NCBI GenBank assembly: GCA_002898975.1
Contig: BEID01000044.1
Coordinates: 1 to 8,228, forward strand
DNA: 8,228 bases
DNA from: a bacterium HR27
GTDB lineage: Bacteria > Chloroflexota > Chloroflexia > Thermomicrobiales > Thermomicrobiaceae
Direction of reading: 5' to 3'
Shown here: one piece after another, positions 1 to 6,233 of the stretch
Layout of the letters: the number at the start of each line of letters is the position of its first letter
How positions within the stretch are numbered: the stretch's first letter is position 1
Notes under the pieces: generated by a model
The model's input: only the letters and a program-made list of their open reading frames with translations
The model's database searches: none
Told to the model about the DNA's origin: nothing
Made by a program: the position numbers and the translations under genes

Positions 1-1
1 C

Positions 2-271
2 GTTCTCGAGGTCGGCGGCAGCGCGCTCGTCGTGTCCCAGTTCACGCTCTACGCCGACGTGCGCAAGGGGCGCCGGCCGAGTTTCATCGAAGCCGCTCCA
101 CCGGGGGAGGCGCGCCCGCTGGTCGATGCCTTCGCCGCCGCGCTCCGTCGCCTAGGGTTGCCGGTGGAGACCGGTGTCTTCGGCGCGCACATGGACGTGG
201 AGCTGGTGAACGACGGTCCCGTCACGATCTGGCTCGACAGCGCCGAGCTGCGCGGCACAGCAGAAGACTAG
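2..271 (+). CDS. dtd: D-aminoacyl-tRNA deacylase, 3' part (5' end outside window)
   Basis: The product hydrolyses D-amino acids (and mischarged glycine) from tRNA in the cytoplasm, a proofreading step that keeps D-residues out of translation. The frame is open from base 2 and gives 89 residues before TAG, against about 145-150 for the full family, so roughly the first 60 residues lie upstream of the window. Two family signatures are visible. The SQFTL motif (window residues 12-16) carries residues of the active-site pocket. The NDGPVT motif (residues 70-75) contains the Gly-cisPro dipeptide that gives chiral selectivity. A KGRRPSF segment lies between them. A GTG at 32 is in frame but falls inside the conserved SQFTL core, so it is an internal Val and not the start. 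The C-terminus runs about ten residues past the usual end (RGTAED). No terminator hairpin follows. Confidence 0.93.
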   Translation, partial: VLEVGGSALVVSQFTLYADVRKGRRPSFIEAAPPGEARPLVDAFAAALRRLGLPVETGVFGAHMDVELVNDGPVTIWLDSAELRGTAED

Positions 272-304
272 GACTTTCTGGTACCGTGCCCGCGCGCACC
301 AGCG

Positions 305-313
305 TGCTACACT
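305..313 (+). promoter_or_regulatory. Candidate extended -10 promoter for the zinc-ribbon/GlmL-like set
   Basis: In the 76-bp gap after dtd the plus strand reads TG-C-TACACT, which matches an extended -10 (TGn plus a hexamer with 4 of 6 consensus bases). No convincing -35 hexamer sits 16-18 bp upstream, as is common for extended -10 promoters. A start about 7 bp downstream would give a leader of roughly 25-30 nt before the GTG at 348. A small inverted repeat, CTCGA/TCGAG (317-321 and 327-331, five-base loop), lies just downstream, near the expected transcription start. The motif is inferred by eye and sits in a GC-rich gap where TACACT stands out. Confidence 0.4.
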
Positions 314-347
314 GGCCTCGAGAGGGTCGAGCACAACGGGGGCGCGC

Positions 348-968
348 GTGTACTGCCCGCAGTGCGGCCAACGGATGAGCGACGAGCAGACGGTCTGTCC
401 GACGTGTGGTGCGGTCGTCGCTGGCGAGGTGTCCGGCGGAAGCACGTGTCCCCAATGCGGTGCTGCCCGGGCGCCGGACGATACCTACTGCCGGCAGTGC
501 GGTGCGATCCTGCCGCTCGATCTGGCTGCGCTCGGCCTCGGCGACGTGGAGCCGGCTGACCTGGATACCGGTCGCATCGAACTGCCCGAATGGTTGCGCA
601 CGCCGGAGACCGAGGCGGCGGGTGGTGCGGGCGCACTCGTGAGCGATCTCGATCTCCCGGAGTGGCTGCGCGAACCGAGTACAGTGGAAGATGCTGCGCT
701 CGAACCGGTCCCACCGGCCGCGGCATTCACGCTGCCGCCGGTCGCGGCGGTCTGGAGCCAGCCGGCTGCGGCGGAAACGGTGGTGATGCACCTGTTCGAA
801 CCGCTTCCGCTCCTGCTCGTGCCGGAGGTGGCCGAGGCAGGCCCGGCTCCAGTGGGCGCGGCAGCGAGTGCGCCGGCCGGTGAGCGGAGCGTGGTGCGGA
901 TCGCGCTCATCCTCGCGCTGGCCGTGTTGATCGGAGTGGCGGTGTACATCGTGTGGGTCAGCCGGTGA
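348..968 (+). CDS. Tail-anchored double zinc-ribbon protein, function unknown
   Basis: This 206-residue protein starts at GTG 348. The cysteines begin at residue 3, so no later start is plausible. It has two zinc-ribbon units of identical spacing (CX2C-X10-CX2C): C3/C6 with C17/C20, and C34/C37 with C48/C51, each expected to bind one Zn2+. An acidic linker follows, holding a short repeated motif LPEWLR at residues 78-83 and 102-107, about 24 residues apart. Next comes an Ala/Pro/Val-rich low-complexity stretch (about 112-178), then one hydrophobic segment (about 183-203) ending three residues before the stop. This suggests a cytoplasmic zinc head tethered by a C-terminal membrane anchor. There is no lysine. 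The next gene starts 37 bp downstream behind a G-rich ribosome-binding site, so co-transcription is likely. Zinc ribbons of this type often mediate protein or nucleic-acid contacts, but the partner here is unknown. The coding call is strong; the function is not assigned. Confidence 0.88.
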   Translation: MYCPQCGQRMSDEQTVCPTCGAVVAGEVSGGSTCPQCGAARAPDDTYCRQCGAILPLDLAALGLGDVEPADLDTGRIELPEWLRTPETEAAGGAGALVSDLDLPEWLREPSTVEDAALEPVPPAAAFTLPPVAAVWSQPAAAETVVMHLFEPLPLLLVPEVAEAGPAPVGAAASAPAGERSVVRIALILALAVLIGVAVYIVWVSR

Positions 969-1005
969 GCGGTCGCGGGCGCGGGGCGAGAGTGGGGGAG
1001 GGGCG

Positions 1006-2658
1006 ATGCACAGCGCGGTGATCGTATCGCTCGGGCGATCGAGCTCCCGCGTCGTCGTCGCCGATCGTGTGGAGGGACAGCCTCGCCTGCTCACCAGCCT
1101 CACTGTTCCCGGGCGGCAGCCGCTCGACGCTGTCCGCCAGGCCGAGCAGTGCCTCGGTCGCGTGCTGCTCGAGGACGGTCAACCAGTTCGGCCGCGCCGG
1201 CCGCAGGGTGACGGCGCCGACGCCTTGGTAGTGGTCGGCGCGCCAGCGACCTTGCCGGCGCTGGCGCTGATCGCGGTGGACGGCGCGCACCCGCTGGTCG
1301 ATCTGGCCGTCCGTGCCGCGCATGCGTCGCTCGTTCGCTTGCACCGGATCGATGCGGACGCGTCGCTCACGCCGACCCGGCTGGCCCAGCAGCTGCGTGC
1401 CATCCAGCCTGCCTTCTTGCTGCTCGCCGGGACGGAAGACCCGGTTCGCTGGGAATCCGTGCTCGCTGGTCTCACGAACGTCCTCGGCGAGGGCCCGCGC
1501 CCCGAGCTGGGGATCGTCGTCGCGGCGGAGGCGGTCCAGCAGCGAGTCGCCGAAGCGCTCGGTGAACAGCTGGAACTGATGGGCGTCGACCCGAACGCGT
1601 TCGTCCCAGCCGAGGTGATCCGTGCCATCGTCGCCGAATTCCGCTCCCGCACGGTCGCACGGCTGCGCGACGAGATCGGAACCGAACTGGCCGAGCACCT
1701 GGTCGACCGGTTGACGGCGCTCGAGCGGGCGGCAGCCTTCCTGGTTCGCCGTGCGGAGCAGCGTCTCGTCTTGCTCGACTTCGAGCTGGGAACCCTGACG
1801 CTCTGGGCTCGCCCTGACGGGATGCTCACGCTGTTCCAGGCCGAACGCGATCCCGGCCCCGAGGCACTGTCGCTCACCGAGAGCGACGGGGAGGCGATCC
1901 GTCGCTGGACGCCCTGGGCGTTGAGCGACGACGACATCGCGGACTGGCTCGCGAACCGTTCCCTGCGACCGGCGAGCGTGCTGCTCGATCGACGCGATCA
2001 GGTGATGCTGGCAGCCGTCCTCCGCGCCCTGCTCGAACGGAGTGCTGCGCTGGTCGAGCGACCGGCACTGCGCGAGGACGTCACGCTGGTGACGCTGGGC
2101 CCAGCGTTCGCCGCGATGCCGCCAGCGCTGGCAGTCCTCTGCGTGCTCGACGGACTACAACCGCTCCCAGCGAACGGGATGCTCAGTATCGCACTCGACG
2201 AGGCGGATCTCCTGGCTGCGGGTGGCGCGCTGGCGGAGGAGCGCAGCGGCTACGCCGCAGCCCTGCTAGAGCATGACGGGTTGCTGCCGCTGGCGCACGC
2301 CGTGGTGCTGTCCGGCGATGGTATCGAGGGAGCGATCGCGGTGCGCGGTGAAGTGCGGATCGGTGAGTCGATCCGGCGGTTTTCCGTGCCATGGGGAAGC
2401 CTGCACACGCTCGCGGTCCCCTTCGGGTCGACGGTGGAACTGACGCTCGAGCCGGAATCGCACGTACGGATCGGCACGCTCGATCCTGGTGTGGCGCTGC
2501 GCTTCACCGGTGCCGCGGCGCTGAGCTGGACGCGGCTGGGGATCGTGATCGATGCGCGGGGGCGACCGCTCGCGTTACCGTCCGACCCGAGCGCGCGGGT
2601 GCGGCGGTTGCATTCCTGGCTCGCCGATCTCGGTTATCCGGTGGGAGGGCTGCCGTGA
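1006..2658 (+). CDS. Divergent GlmL/MutL-like (ASKHA-fold) protein with degenerate nucleotide-binding motifs
   Basis: This 550-residue protein starts at ATG 1006 behind GGGGGAGGGG (994-1003). Its layout follows the GlmL (glutamate mutase L) family, which is related to the acetate kinase/Hsp70/actin fold. The N-terminal strand-turn-strand is at residues 5-18. FLLLAGTEDP (137-146) corresponds to the family's ILLAGGTDGG. LGIVVAA (168-174) corresponds to the IVIAGN strand. LVLLDFELGTLTLW (254-267) sits where DIGGATTD is expected. LANRSLRP (315-322) and LVTLGPAFA (361-369) match later family blocks. A beta-rich C-terminal domain (about 430-520) ends in GIVIDARGRPL (512-522). The DxGST phosphate-1 loop is replaced by SLGRSSSR, and phosphate-2 has lost its Asp/Gly/Thr residues, so ATP binding is doubtful. 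There is no lysine and only two cysteines. The stop overlaps the next start by four bases. The GlmL assignment rests on recalled family patterns and is moderately sure. A role with glutamate mutase is not supported because no mutase gene is near. Confidence 0.8.
   Translation: MHSAVIVSLGRSSSRVVVADRVEGQPRLLTSLTVPGRQPLDAVRQAEQCLGRVLLEDGQPVRPRRPQGDGADALVVVGAPATLPALALIAVDGAHPLVDLAVRAAHASLVRLHRIDADASLTPTRLAQQLRAIQPAFLLLAGTEDPVRWESVLAGLTNVLGEGPRPELGIVVAAEAVQQRVAEALGEQLELMGVDPNAFVPAEVIRAIVAEFRSRTVARLRDEIGTELAEHLVDRLTALERAAAFLVRRAEQRLVLLDFELGTLTLWARPDGMLTLFQAERDPGPEALSLTESDGEAIRRWTPWALSDDDIADWLANRSLRPASVLLDRRDQVMLAAVLRALLERSAALVERPALREDVTLVTLGPAFAAMPPALAVLCVLDGLQPLPANGMLSIALDEADLLAAGGALAEERSGYAAALLEHDGLLPLAHAVVLSGDGIEGAIAVRGEVRIGESIRRFSVPWGSLHTLAVPFGSTVELTLEPESHVRIGTLDPGVALRFTGAAALSWTRLGIVIDARGRPLALPSDPSARVRRLHSWLADLGYPVGGLP
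2643..2649 (+). promoter_or_regulatory. Ribosome-binding site deciding the GTG 2655 start
   Basis: GGGAGGG lies five bases before GTG 2655, inside the last codons of the GlmL-like gene. It selects this start over in-frame codons further upstream, such as ATG 2391, which would lie deep inside the preceding gene. The start and the upstream stop share four bases (GTGA), a typical translational-coupling arrangement. Confidence 0.6.
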
Positions 2659-3767
2659 ACGGTGTGGCACGTCTCCCGCTCGTGGCTGTCGATGCCGAGT
2701 GCGAGGTGCGGCGACGACTGATCGAGCCGGAGTTCCGGGTCGGGGCGACACAGCTCGTCGAGCCGGAGACGGTCGTCGCGGTCGCGGCCACCGGTACGGG
2801 GCAGTCGGTGCGGATCGCCGTCGCGGTCGAGCTCGGCGTGTCCCCGCAGGAAGCCACGCGCTGCCTGGTACGGGCGCTCGGCGACCGAGTCGAGGCCGGG
2901 GAGGTGGTCGCGGCGCGCCGGCGCGGCCTCCGGACCTTTCAGGTGACGAGCCCGATCGCCGGCCGCCTGGAGCGGTTTGACGAGGAGACCGGTTCCTTGG
3001 TCGTCGTCGCCGAAGCGCCGCGCCAACCGGTCCGTGCGCTGGTCGCTGGCGAGGTACGAGCAGTCCAGGACGACACGCTCGCCATCCGCGTGGTCGGCGA
3101 CCTGGTGCAGGGGACGGTGCTCCTGGGCCCGGAGTGTGCGGGGCCACTGGTCGTGCTGGCGGATAGGGTCGACCGCGAACTGCCGGTCGAGGAGTTCGAC
3201 GAGCGGTGTCGTGGTGCGGTCGTCCTGGCCGGGATGACCGTGAGCAGCGCCGCATTGCGCCGGCTCGCCGACGTCGGTGCGGCCGGCGTTCTCGTCGGGG
3301 GACTTTCGCTGAGCGCGCTCGAACCGCTCATCGGCGGGCGCTCGGGCGAACGGATGCGTCAACTCGTCCTGACGGGCGCGGCGGCCTGGCCGCTCTCCTT
3401 GGGCGTCCTGCTCCTGGAAGGCTTCGGCCGGCTGCCGCTCGCCGAACCGGTTTTCTCTTTCCTCCAGGAGCGGAGCGGTCGCTGGGTTTCGCTCCTCCGG
3501 GCCGAGAGCATCGGGCTAGAACGGCCGGTCGCGCTCGTCTCCTCCCGAAGTTTCCAGGGCAGGCCACTGGAGCCGGTTCCGCTCGAAGCGGGTACCCCCG
3601 TCCACGTCGGTATCCCTGCCCGGCCAGGAGTCGGCCGGCTGCGCAGTGCTCCCTTCCGCTCCCGCACGTTCGACGGCTTCATGTTCCCGGCGGTACTCGT
3701 CGAACGTGACGGGCAGGTCGACCAGGTACCGCTCGACCTCGTCACGCCGCTCGGCCTCAATCCGTGA
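2655..3767 (+). CDS. Partner of GlmL-like protein: BSH-like, alpha/beta and SH3/KOW-like domains
   Basis: This 370-residue protein starts at GTG 2655. The frame is open back to about 2391, but that extension only shadows the preceding gene. Three parts can be seen. Residues about 70-120 look like a barrel-sandwich hybrid (lipoyl-like) domain: GDRVEAGEVVA (76-86) and then VTSPIAGRLE (97-106), the usual two-hairpin pattern. Residues about 125-265 form an alpha/beta part with GVLVGGL (211-217) and LEGFGRLPLAEPVF (254-267). Residues about 308-365 resemble an SH3/KOW-like barrel: EAGTPVHVG and later AVLVERDGQVDQVPLDLV. There is no lysine, so the BSH domain cannot carry lipoate or biotin and is presumably structural. 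I recall uncharacterised proteins of this plan beside GlmL-like genes in Chloroflexota, and the four-base overlap here supports a shared function. No signal peptide or membrane segment is evident. The reaction is unknown. The 3' end overlaps the convergent M50 gene by 11 bp. Confidence 0.82.
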   Translation: MNGVARLPLVAVDAECEVRRRLIEPEFRVGATQLVEPETVVAVAATGTGQSVRIAVAVELGVSPQEATRCLVRALGDRVEAGEVVAARRRGLRTFQVTSPIAGRLERFDEETGSLVVVAEAPRQPVRALVAGEVRAVQDDTLAIRVVGDLVQGTVLLGPECAGPLVVLADRVDRELPVEEFDERCRGAVVLAGMTVSSAALRRLADVGAAGVLVGGLSLSALEPLIGGRSGERMRQLVLTGAAAWPLSLGVLLLEGFGRLPLAEPVFSFLQERSGRWVSLLRAESIGLERPVALVSSRSFQGRPLEPVPLEAGTPVHVGIPARPGVGRLRSAPFRSRTFDGFMFPAVLVERDGQVDQVPLDLVTPLGLNP

Positions 3768-4938
3768 TGCCTGATATACCTCGCTCGCGGCGGCGTTGCG
3801 CATAGATCGCGGCGACCTCGTCCGGCGTGCGGGCCAGTTCCTGGCGGAGTTGCAGGAAGCGCAGGAGCGCGTTGCGCGTCAGCAGGCCGAGCAGCCTGCT
3901 GTCATCGACGACCGGTATCTGGTGGATCTCGTGCGCAGCCATCAGGCGGAGCGCCCGTTCGAGGTCGTCCTCGGGGTTCGCGGTGATCAAGCGCTCGCGT
4001 GGCGTCATCAGGTCACGGACGCGACGGACTGGCCACTCTTCCCGTGGCGCGTGGCGGACATCGGTCAGCGTCACGATCCCCACCAGCCGGCCGTCTTCCA
4101 CGACCGGGAAGCTGCGCACGTTGTAGGCGAGGAGCGCGTCGACCAGTTCGTCGATCGAGAGATCGGGCCCGATGGTCGGTGGGTCAGGATCCATCAGCTG
4201 GCCGACACGGACGCCCTCGAAGAAGCGCCGGATGAGCAGCTGCTGGTAGGACTGATTGGCCGCGTTCTGTAAGAACCAGCCGAGGGCGATGAGCCAGATA
4301 CCGGAGAGCGGCGAGCGGAAGACGAGAAACAGCCCACCGGCCATGAAGAGGAACCCGATCGCGACACCGATCCCGGCAGCGATCCGCGTGGCCCGGAGGA
4401 CGTTCCGCATCGCACCCCACAGGAGCGCGCGCAGGACGCGGCCACCGTCCAGGGGATAGGCAGGGATCGAGTTGAAGGCGACGAGAATGAGGTTGGCCCA
4501 ACCGAGATATTCGAGTACGGCTCCGAGTTGCTGATTGACACCCTCGACCAGTGGCCAGAGCAGGATCGACCCGGTACCGATCACCAGACTGACGGCCGGG
4601 CCGGCGATCGCGATCAAGAACTCGTCGCGGGCACGCCGTGCCTCGTCGGCCAGCTGGGCCACGCCACCGAAGATGAAGAGGACGATACTGATGACAGGGA
4701 CGCCACGCGCTTGCGCGACGAGCGAGTGGCCGAGTTCATGGGCCAGCACCGAGGCGAAGAGCAGAAGGCTCGACAGGGCGCCGACTGCCCAGTAGGTTCC
4801 GGGAGACCAACCCGGGTACCAGCTGGGAAAGACGCCGGCGGCCAGCGAGTAGGTGAGCAAGGCGAAGACGAGGAGCCAGCTATAGTGCAGACCGATCTCG
4901 ATGCCGCGGATCCGGCCCAAACGGATCGACGCTTCCAC
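3757..4938 (-). CDS. Site-2 protease (M50) zinc metalloprotease with two CBS domains
   Basis: This 393-residue integral membrane protease performs regulated intramembrane proteolysis. It starts at GTG 4938, behind a strong GAGGAGG six bases upstream. The hydrophobic first 225 residues hold the catalytic motifs: HELGH (67-71; two His zinc ligands and the Glu base) in one helix, and NSIPAYPLDGGR (156-167) with D164 as the third zinc ligand. Hydrophobic segments lie near 19-35, 50-66, 82-93, 107-130, 147-158, 186-207 and 210-225. The C-terminal cytoplasmic part has two CBS motifs: about 245-300 (VGQLMD to VVEDGRLVGIVTLTD) and about 308-365 (VRDLMTPR to VVDDSRLLGLLT). CBS pairs usually bind adenine nucleotides, so activity may respond to energy state. 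The plan matches the SpoIVFB/Rip3-like branch that carries CBS domains. There is no PDZ domain and no lysine. The substrate is unknown. It is transcribed towards, and overlaps the end of, the plus-strand set. Confidence 0.95.
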   Translation of the reverse strand: MEASIRLGRIRGIEIGLHYSWLLVFALLTYSLAAGVFPSWYPGWSPGTYWAVGALSSLLLFASVLAHELGHSLVAQARGVPVISIVLFIFGGVAQLADEARRARDEFLIAIAGPAVSLVIGTGSILLWPLVEGVNQQLGAVLEYLGWANLILVAFNSIPAYPLDGGRVLRALLWGAMRNVLRATRIAAGIGVAIGFLFMAGGLFLVFRSPLSGIWLIALGWFLQNAANQSYQQLLIRRFFEGVRVGQLMDPDPPTIGPDLSIDELVDALLAYNVRSFPVVEDGRLVGIVTLTDVRHAPREEWPVRRVRDLMTPRERLITANPEDDLERALRLMAAHEIHQIPVVDDSRLLGLLTRNALLRFLQLRQELARTPDEVAAIYAQRRRERGISGITD

Positions 4939-4944
4939 AGATGT

Positions 4945-4951
4945 CCTCCTC
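4945..4951 (-). promoter_or_regulatory. Ribosome-binding site of the M50 protease
   Basis: On the minus strand GAGGAGG lies six bases before GTG 4938. It is a near-perfect anti-16S match and fixes this GTG as the start. Confidence 0.75.
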
Positions 4952-4972
4952 GCTCGGGGTGTTCGCTCCCGG

Positions 4973-4993
4973 GGTACTCACCTGCTGGTACTC
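4973..4993. repeat. Direct heptamer repeat GGTACTC upstream of the M50 gene
   Basis: Two exact copies of GGTACTC (4973-4979 and 4987-4993) are separated by seven bases. They fall between the candidate -10 (5019-5027) and the ribosome-binding site of the M50 gene, in the expected leader. They could be a tandem protein-binding site or coincidence; the sequence alone does not decide. Confidence 0.35.
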
Positions 4994-5042
4994 CCTTTCC
5001 CGGCGGTGATCCCGGTCAATCCTAGCACTTGCTGGATCGCCT

Positions 5043-6233
5043 TTACCCGACGACCTCGCGGAAGACGCGGAGGAAGTTGAGGCCGAGGAGTTTCCGCAAT
5101 TCCTCTTCCGTGAAGCCGGCCTGAGCCAGCGCGACCGTCAAGTTCGGCCAGTCGGCGAACGTCTCGTAGCCTTCGAGGCGGTACTCTGGCGTCAGACGAT
5201 GCTCGACCAGCCGGAAACCGGTCCAGTCGAACGCACCTGGCAACGCAGCTGGCATCTCCGGCGGATACTCGATGAGCGAACCGGTCCGCGAACTCGGCGG
5301 CCCCATCTTGTCCGTGCCGATGCCGACGTGGTCGATCCCACAGATGTCGACCAGATGCTCGACGTGCCGGACGAAGTCGTCCAGCGTCGCGTGCGGCTGG
5401 CTGCTGATGAATCCCGGCACTACCACCACGCCGAAATATCCACCGCGTTCGGCGACGGCGCGTGCCAATTCGTCCGATTTCGCCCGGGGATGCCCGGAGA
5501 GCGCCCGAGCCGCCGAGTGCGACACGACGACCGGTTGGGTGGAAACCGCGAGCGCATCCCAGCCGACCTGCTCGCTGCAGTGACTGATATCGACCAGGAT
5601 CCGAAGCTCGTTCAAGCGACGGACGACTTCGATGCCGAAGGTCGTCAACCCGCCCTGGTACCGTTCCGTGCAGCCGTCGCCGACGAGGTTCTGCAGGTTG
5701 TAGGTGAGCTGCACCATGCGCAGGCCGAGATTGTGGAACAGGTCGATCCGATCCAGATCGTCGCCGAAGGCGAGCGTGTCCTGGAAGTCGATGACGATCC
5801 CGTGCTTCCCCTCGCGGTGCGCTCGCTCGATGTCGGCTGCTGTGCGGACGAGTAGTAGATCGTCGGCGAGGATATCGACGATGGCGTGCGCCTGGGCGAT
5901 CCGGCGGACTGCCTGCTCGAACGCCTGGCTGATCGGTCCCGGCCCGGAGAAGGTACCGCAGGCGACCGTCACCCCGGCCCGTCGCCAGAGGTCCAGATAG
6001 GTCTCCCGTGCCTCGGCGGATTCTCGCAACTCGCGCACGACCAGCGCTTCGAGAACGGGTTGTACTTCGGCCCGCGTGCGACCGAGCCGGGCGTAGTCCT
6101 GAAGCAGCGCGCGCATGCGCGGCGTGAAGAGCGCGCCGGTGGTGATCGGCGGTTGCTGGGAATCGATGACCAGCGCCTCGGCGTGCAGGGCGCGCGCTTC
6201 CTCAGGCGTCAGGGTCGGTTTCCGCCGAGCCAT
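5043..6233 (-). CDS. M19 (membrane/renal dipeptidase-like) protein with an altered metal site
   Basis: This 396-residue amidohydrolase-fold protein is of the M19 family, whose classical members cleave dipeptides with two zinc ions. ATG 6233 is chosen because GGAAGGAG lies seven bases upstream. A TTG at 6299 would only add 22 unconserved residues. Conserved parts are the second-site histidines H218 (DISH) and H239 (SHSAAR), R250 (GHPR), and D308 (GIGTDKM). The N-terminal HxD pair is replaced by DSQQPP (24-29), and the bridging Glu region reads DFQDT (149-153), with Gln in the Glu place. This matches a subfamily I recall with an FQNT-type motif, so the change is probably inherited and not damage. 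At least one metal site is likely lost or rebuilt, and the substrate may not be a dipeptide. No signal peptide is seen, so it is predicted cytoplasmic. The gene begins inside the end of coaE (about 32 bp overlap), which suggests an operon. Confidence 0.9.
   Translation of the reverse strand: MARRKPTLTPEEARALHAEALVIDSQQPPITTGALFTPRMRALLQDYARLGRTRAEVQPVLEALVVRELRESAEARETYLDLWRRAGVTVACGTFSGPGPISQAFEQAVRRIAQAHAIVDILADDLLLVRTAADIERAHREGKHGIVIDFQDTLAFGDDLDRIDLFHNLGLRMVQLTYNLQNLVGDGCTERYQGGLTTFGIEVVRRLNELRILVDISHCSEQVGWDALAVSTQPVVVSHSAARALSGHPRAKSDELARAVAERGGYFGVVVVPGFISSQPHATLDDFVRHVEHLVDICGIDHVGIGTDKMGPPSSRTGSLIEYPPEMPAALPGAFDWTGFRLVEHRLTPEYRLEGYETFADWPNLTVALAQAGFTEEELRKLLGLNFLRVFREVVG

Larger units (their letters stand above)
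4939..5042. other. 104-bp intergenic gap between the M19 and M50 genes, with a possible promoter
   Basis: Both flanking genes are on the minus strand. The gap contains a direct heptamer repeat GGTACTC (4973-4979 and 4987-4993, 14 bp apart start to start), 35-55 bases upstream of the M50 start. It also has a minus-strand TGCTAGGAT (5019-5027), which fits an extended -10 (TGn plus TAGGAT) but has no clear -35. No hairpin followed by a T-run is visible, so no intrinsic terminator separates the two genes. M50 may therefore be read both from its own promoter and through from the upstream operon. The promoter reading is weak. Confidence 0.35.

Noticed and set aside
222..1103. Long minus-strand open frame (293 codons) opposite the zinc-ribbon gene
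   Set aside because: Arg/His-rich product without any domain pattern, antisense to a gene with clear cysteine motifs; typical GC-rich shadow frame.
2391..2654. N-terminal extension of the BSH/KOW gene to ATG 2391
   Set aside because: The extra 88 codons lie wholly within the GlmL-like gene and encode Arg/Ala-rich shadow sequence; the GTG at 2655 has a good ribosome-binding site and a four-base overlap.
2575..3362. Minus-strand open frames of 226 and 242 codons opposite the BSH/KOW gene
   Set aside because: Low-complexity Arg/Pro/Gly or unpatterned products; no recognisable motif and antisense to a better-supported gene.
3796..4272. Plus-strand frame of 158 codons opposite the CBS domains
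   Set aside because: Mirror frame of the well-supported M50-CBS gene; no ribosome-binding site or domain pattern.
4999..5017. CCGG ... CCGG inverted repeat after the M19 gene as a terminator
   Set aside because: Only a four-base stem with a large loop and no T-run on the minus strand.
5199..5855. Plus-strand frame of 218 codons opposite the M19 gene
   Set aside because: Asp/Arg/Val-rich shadow of a gene with clear family motifs.
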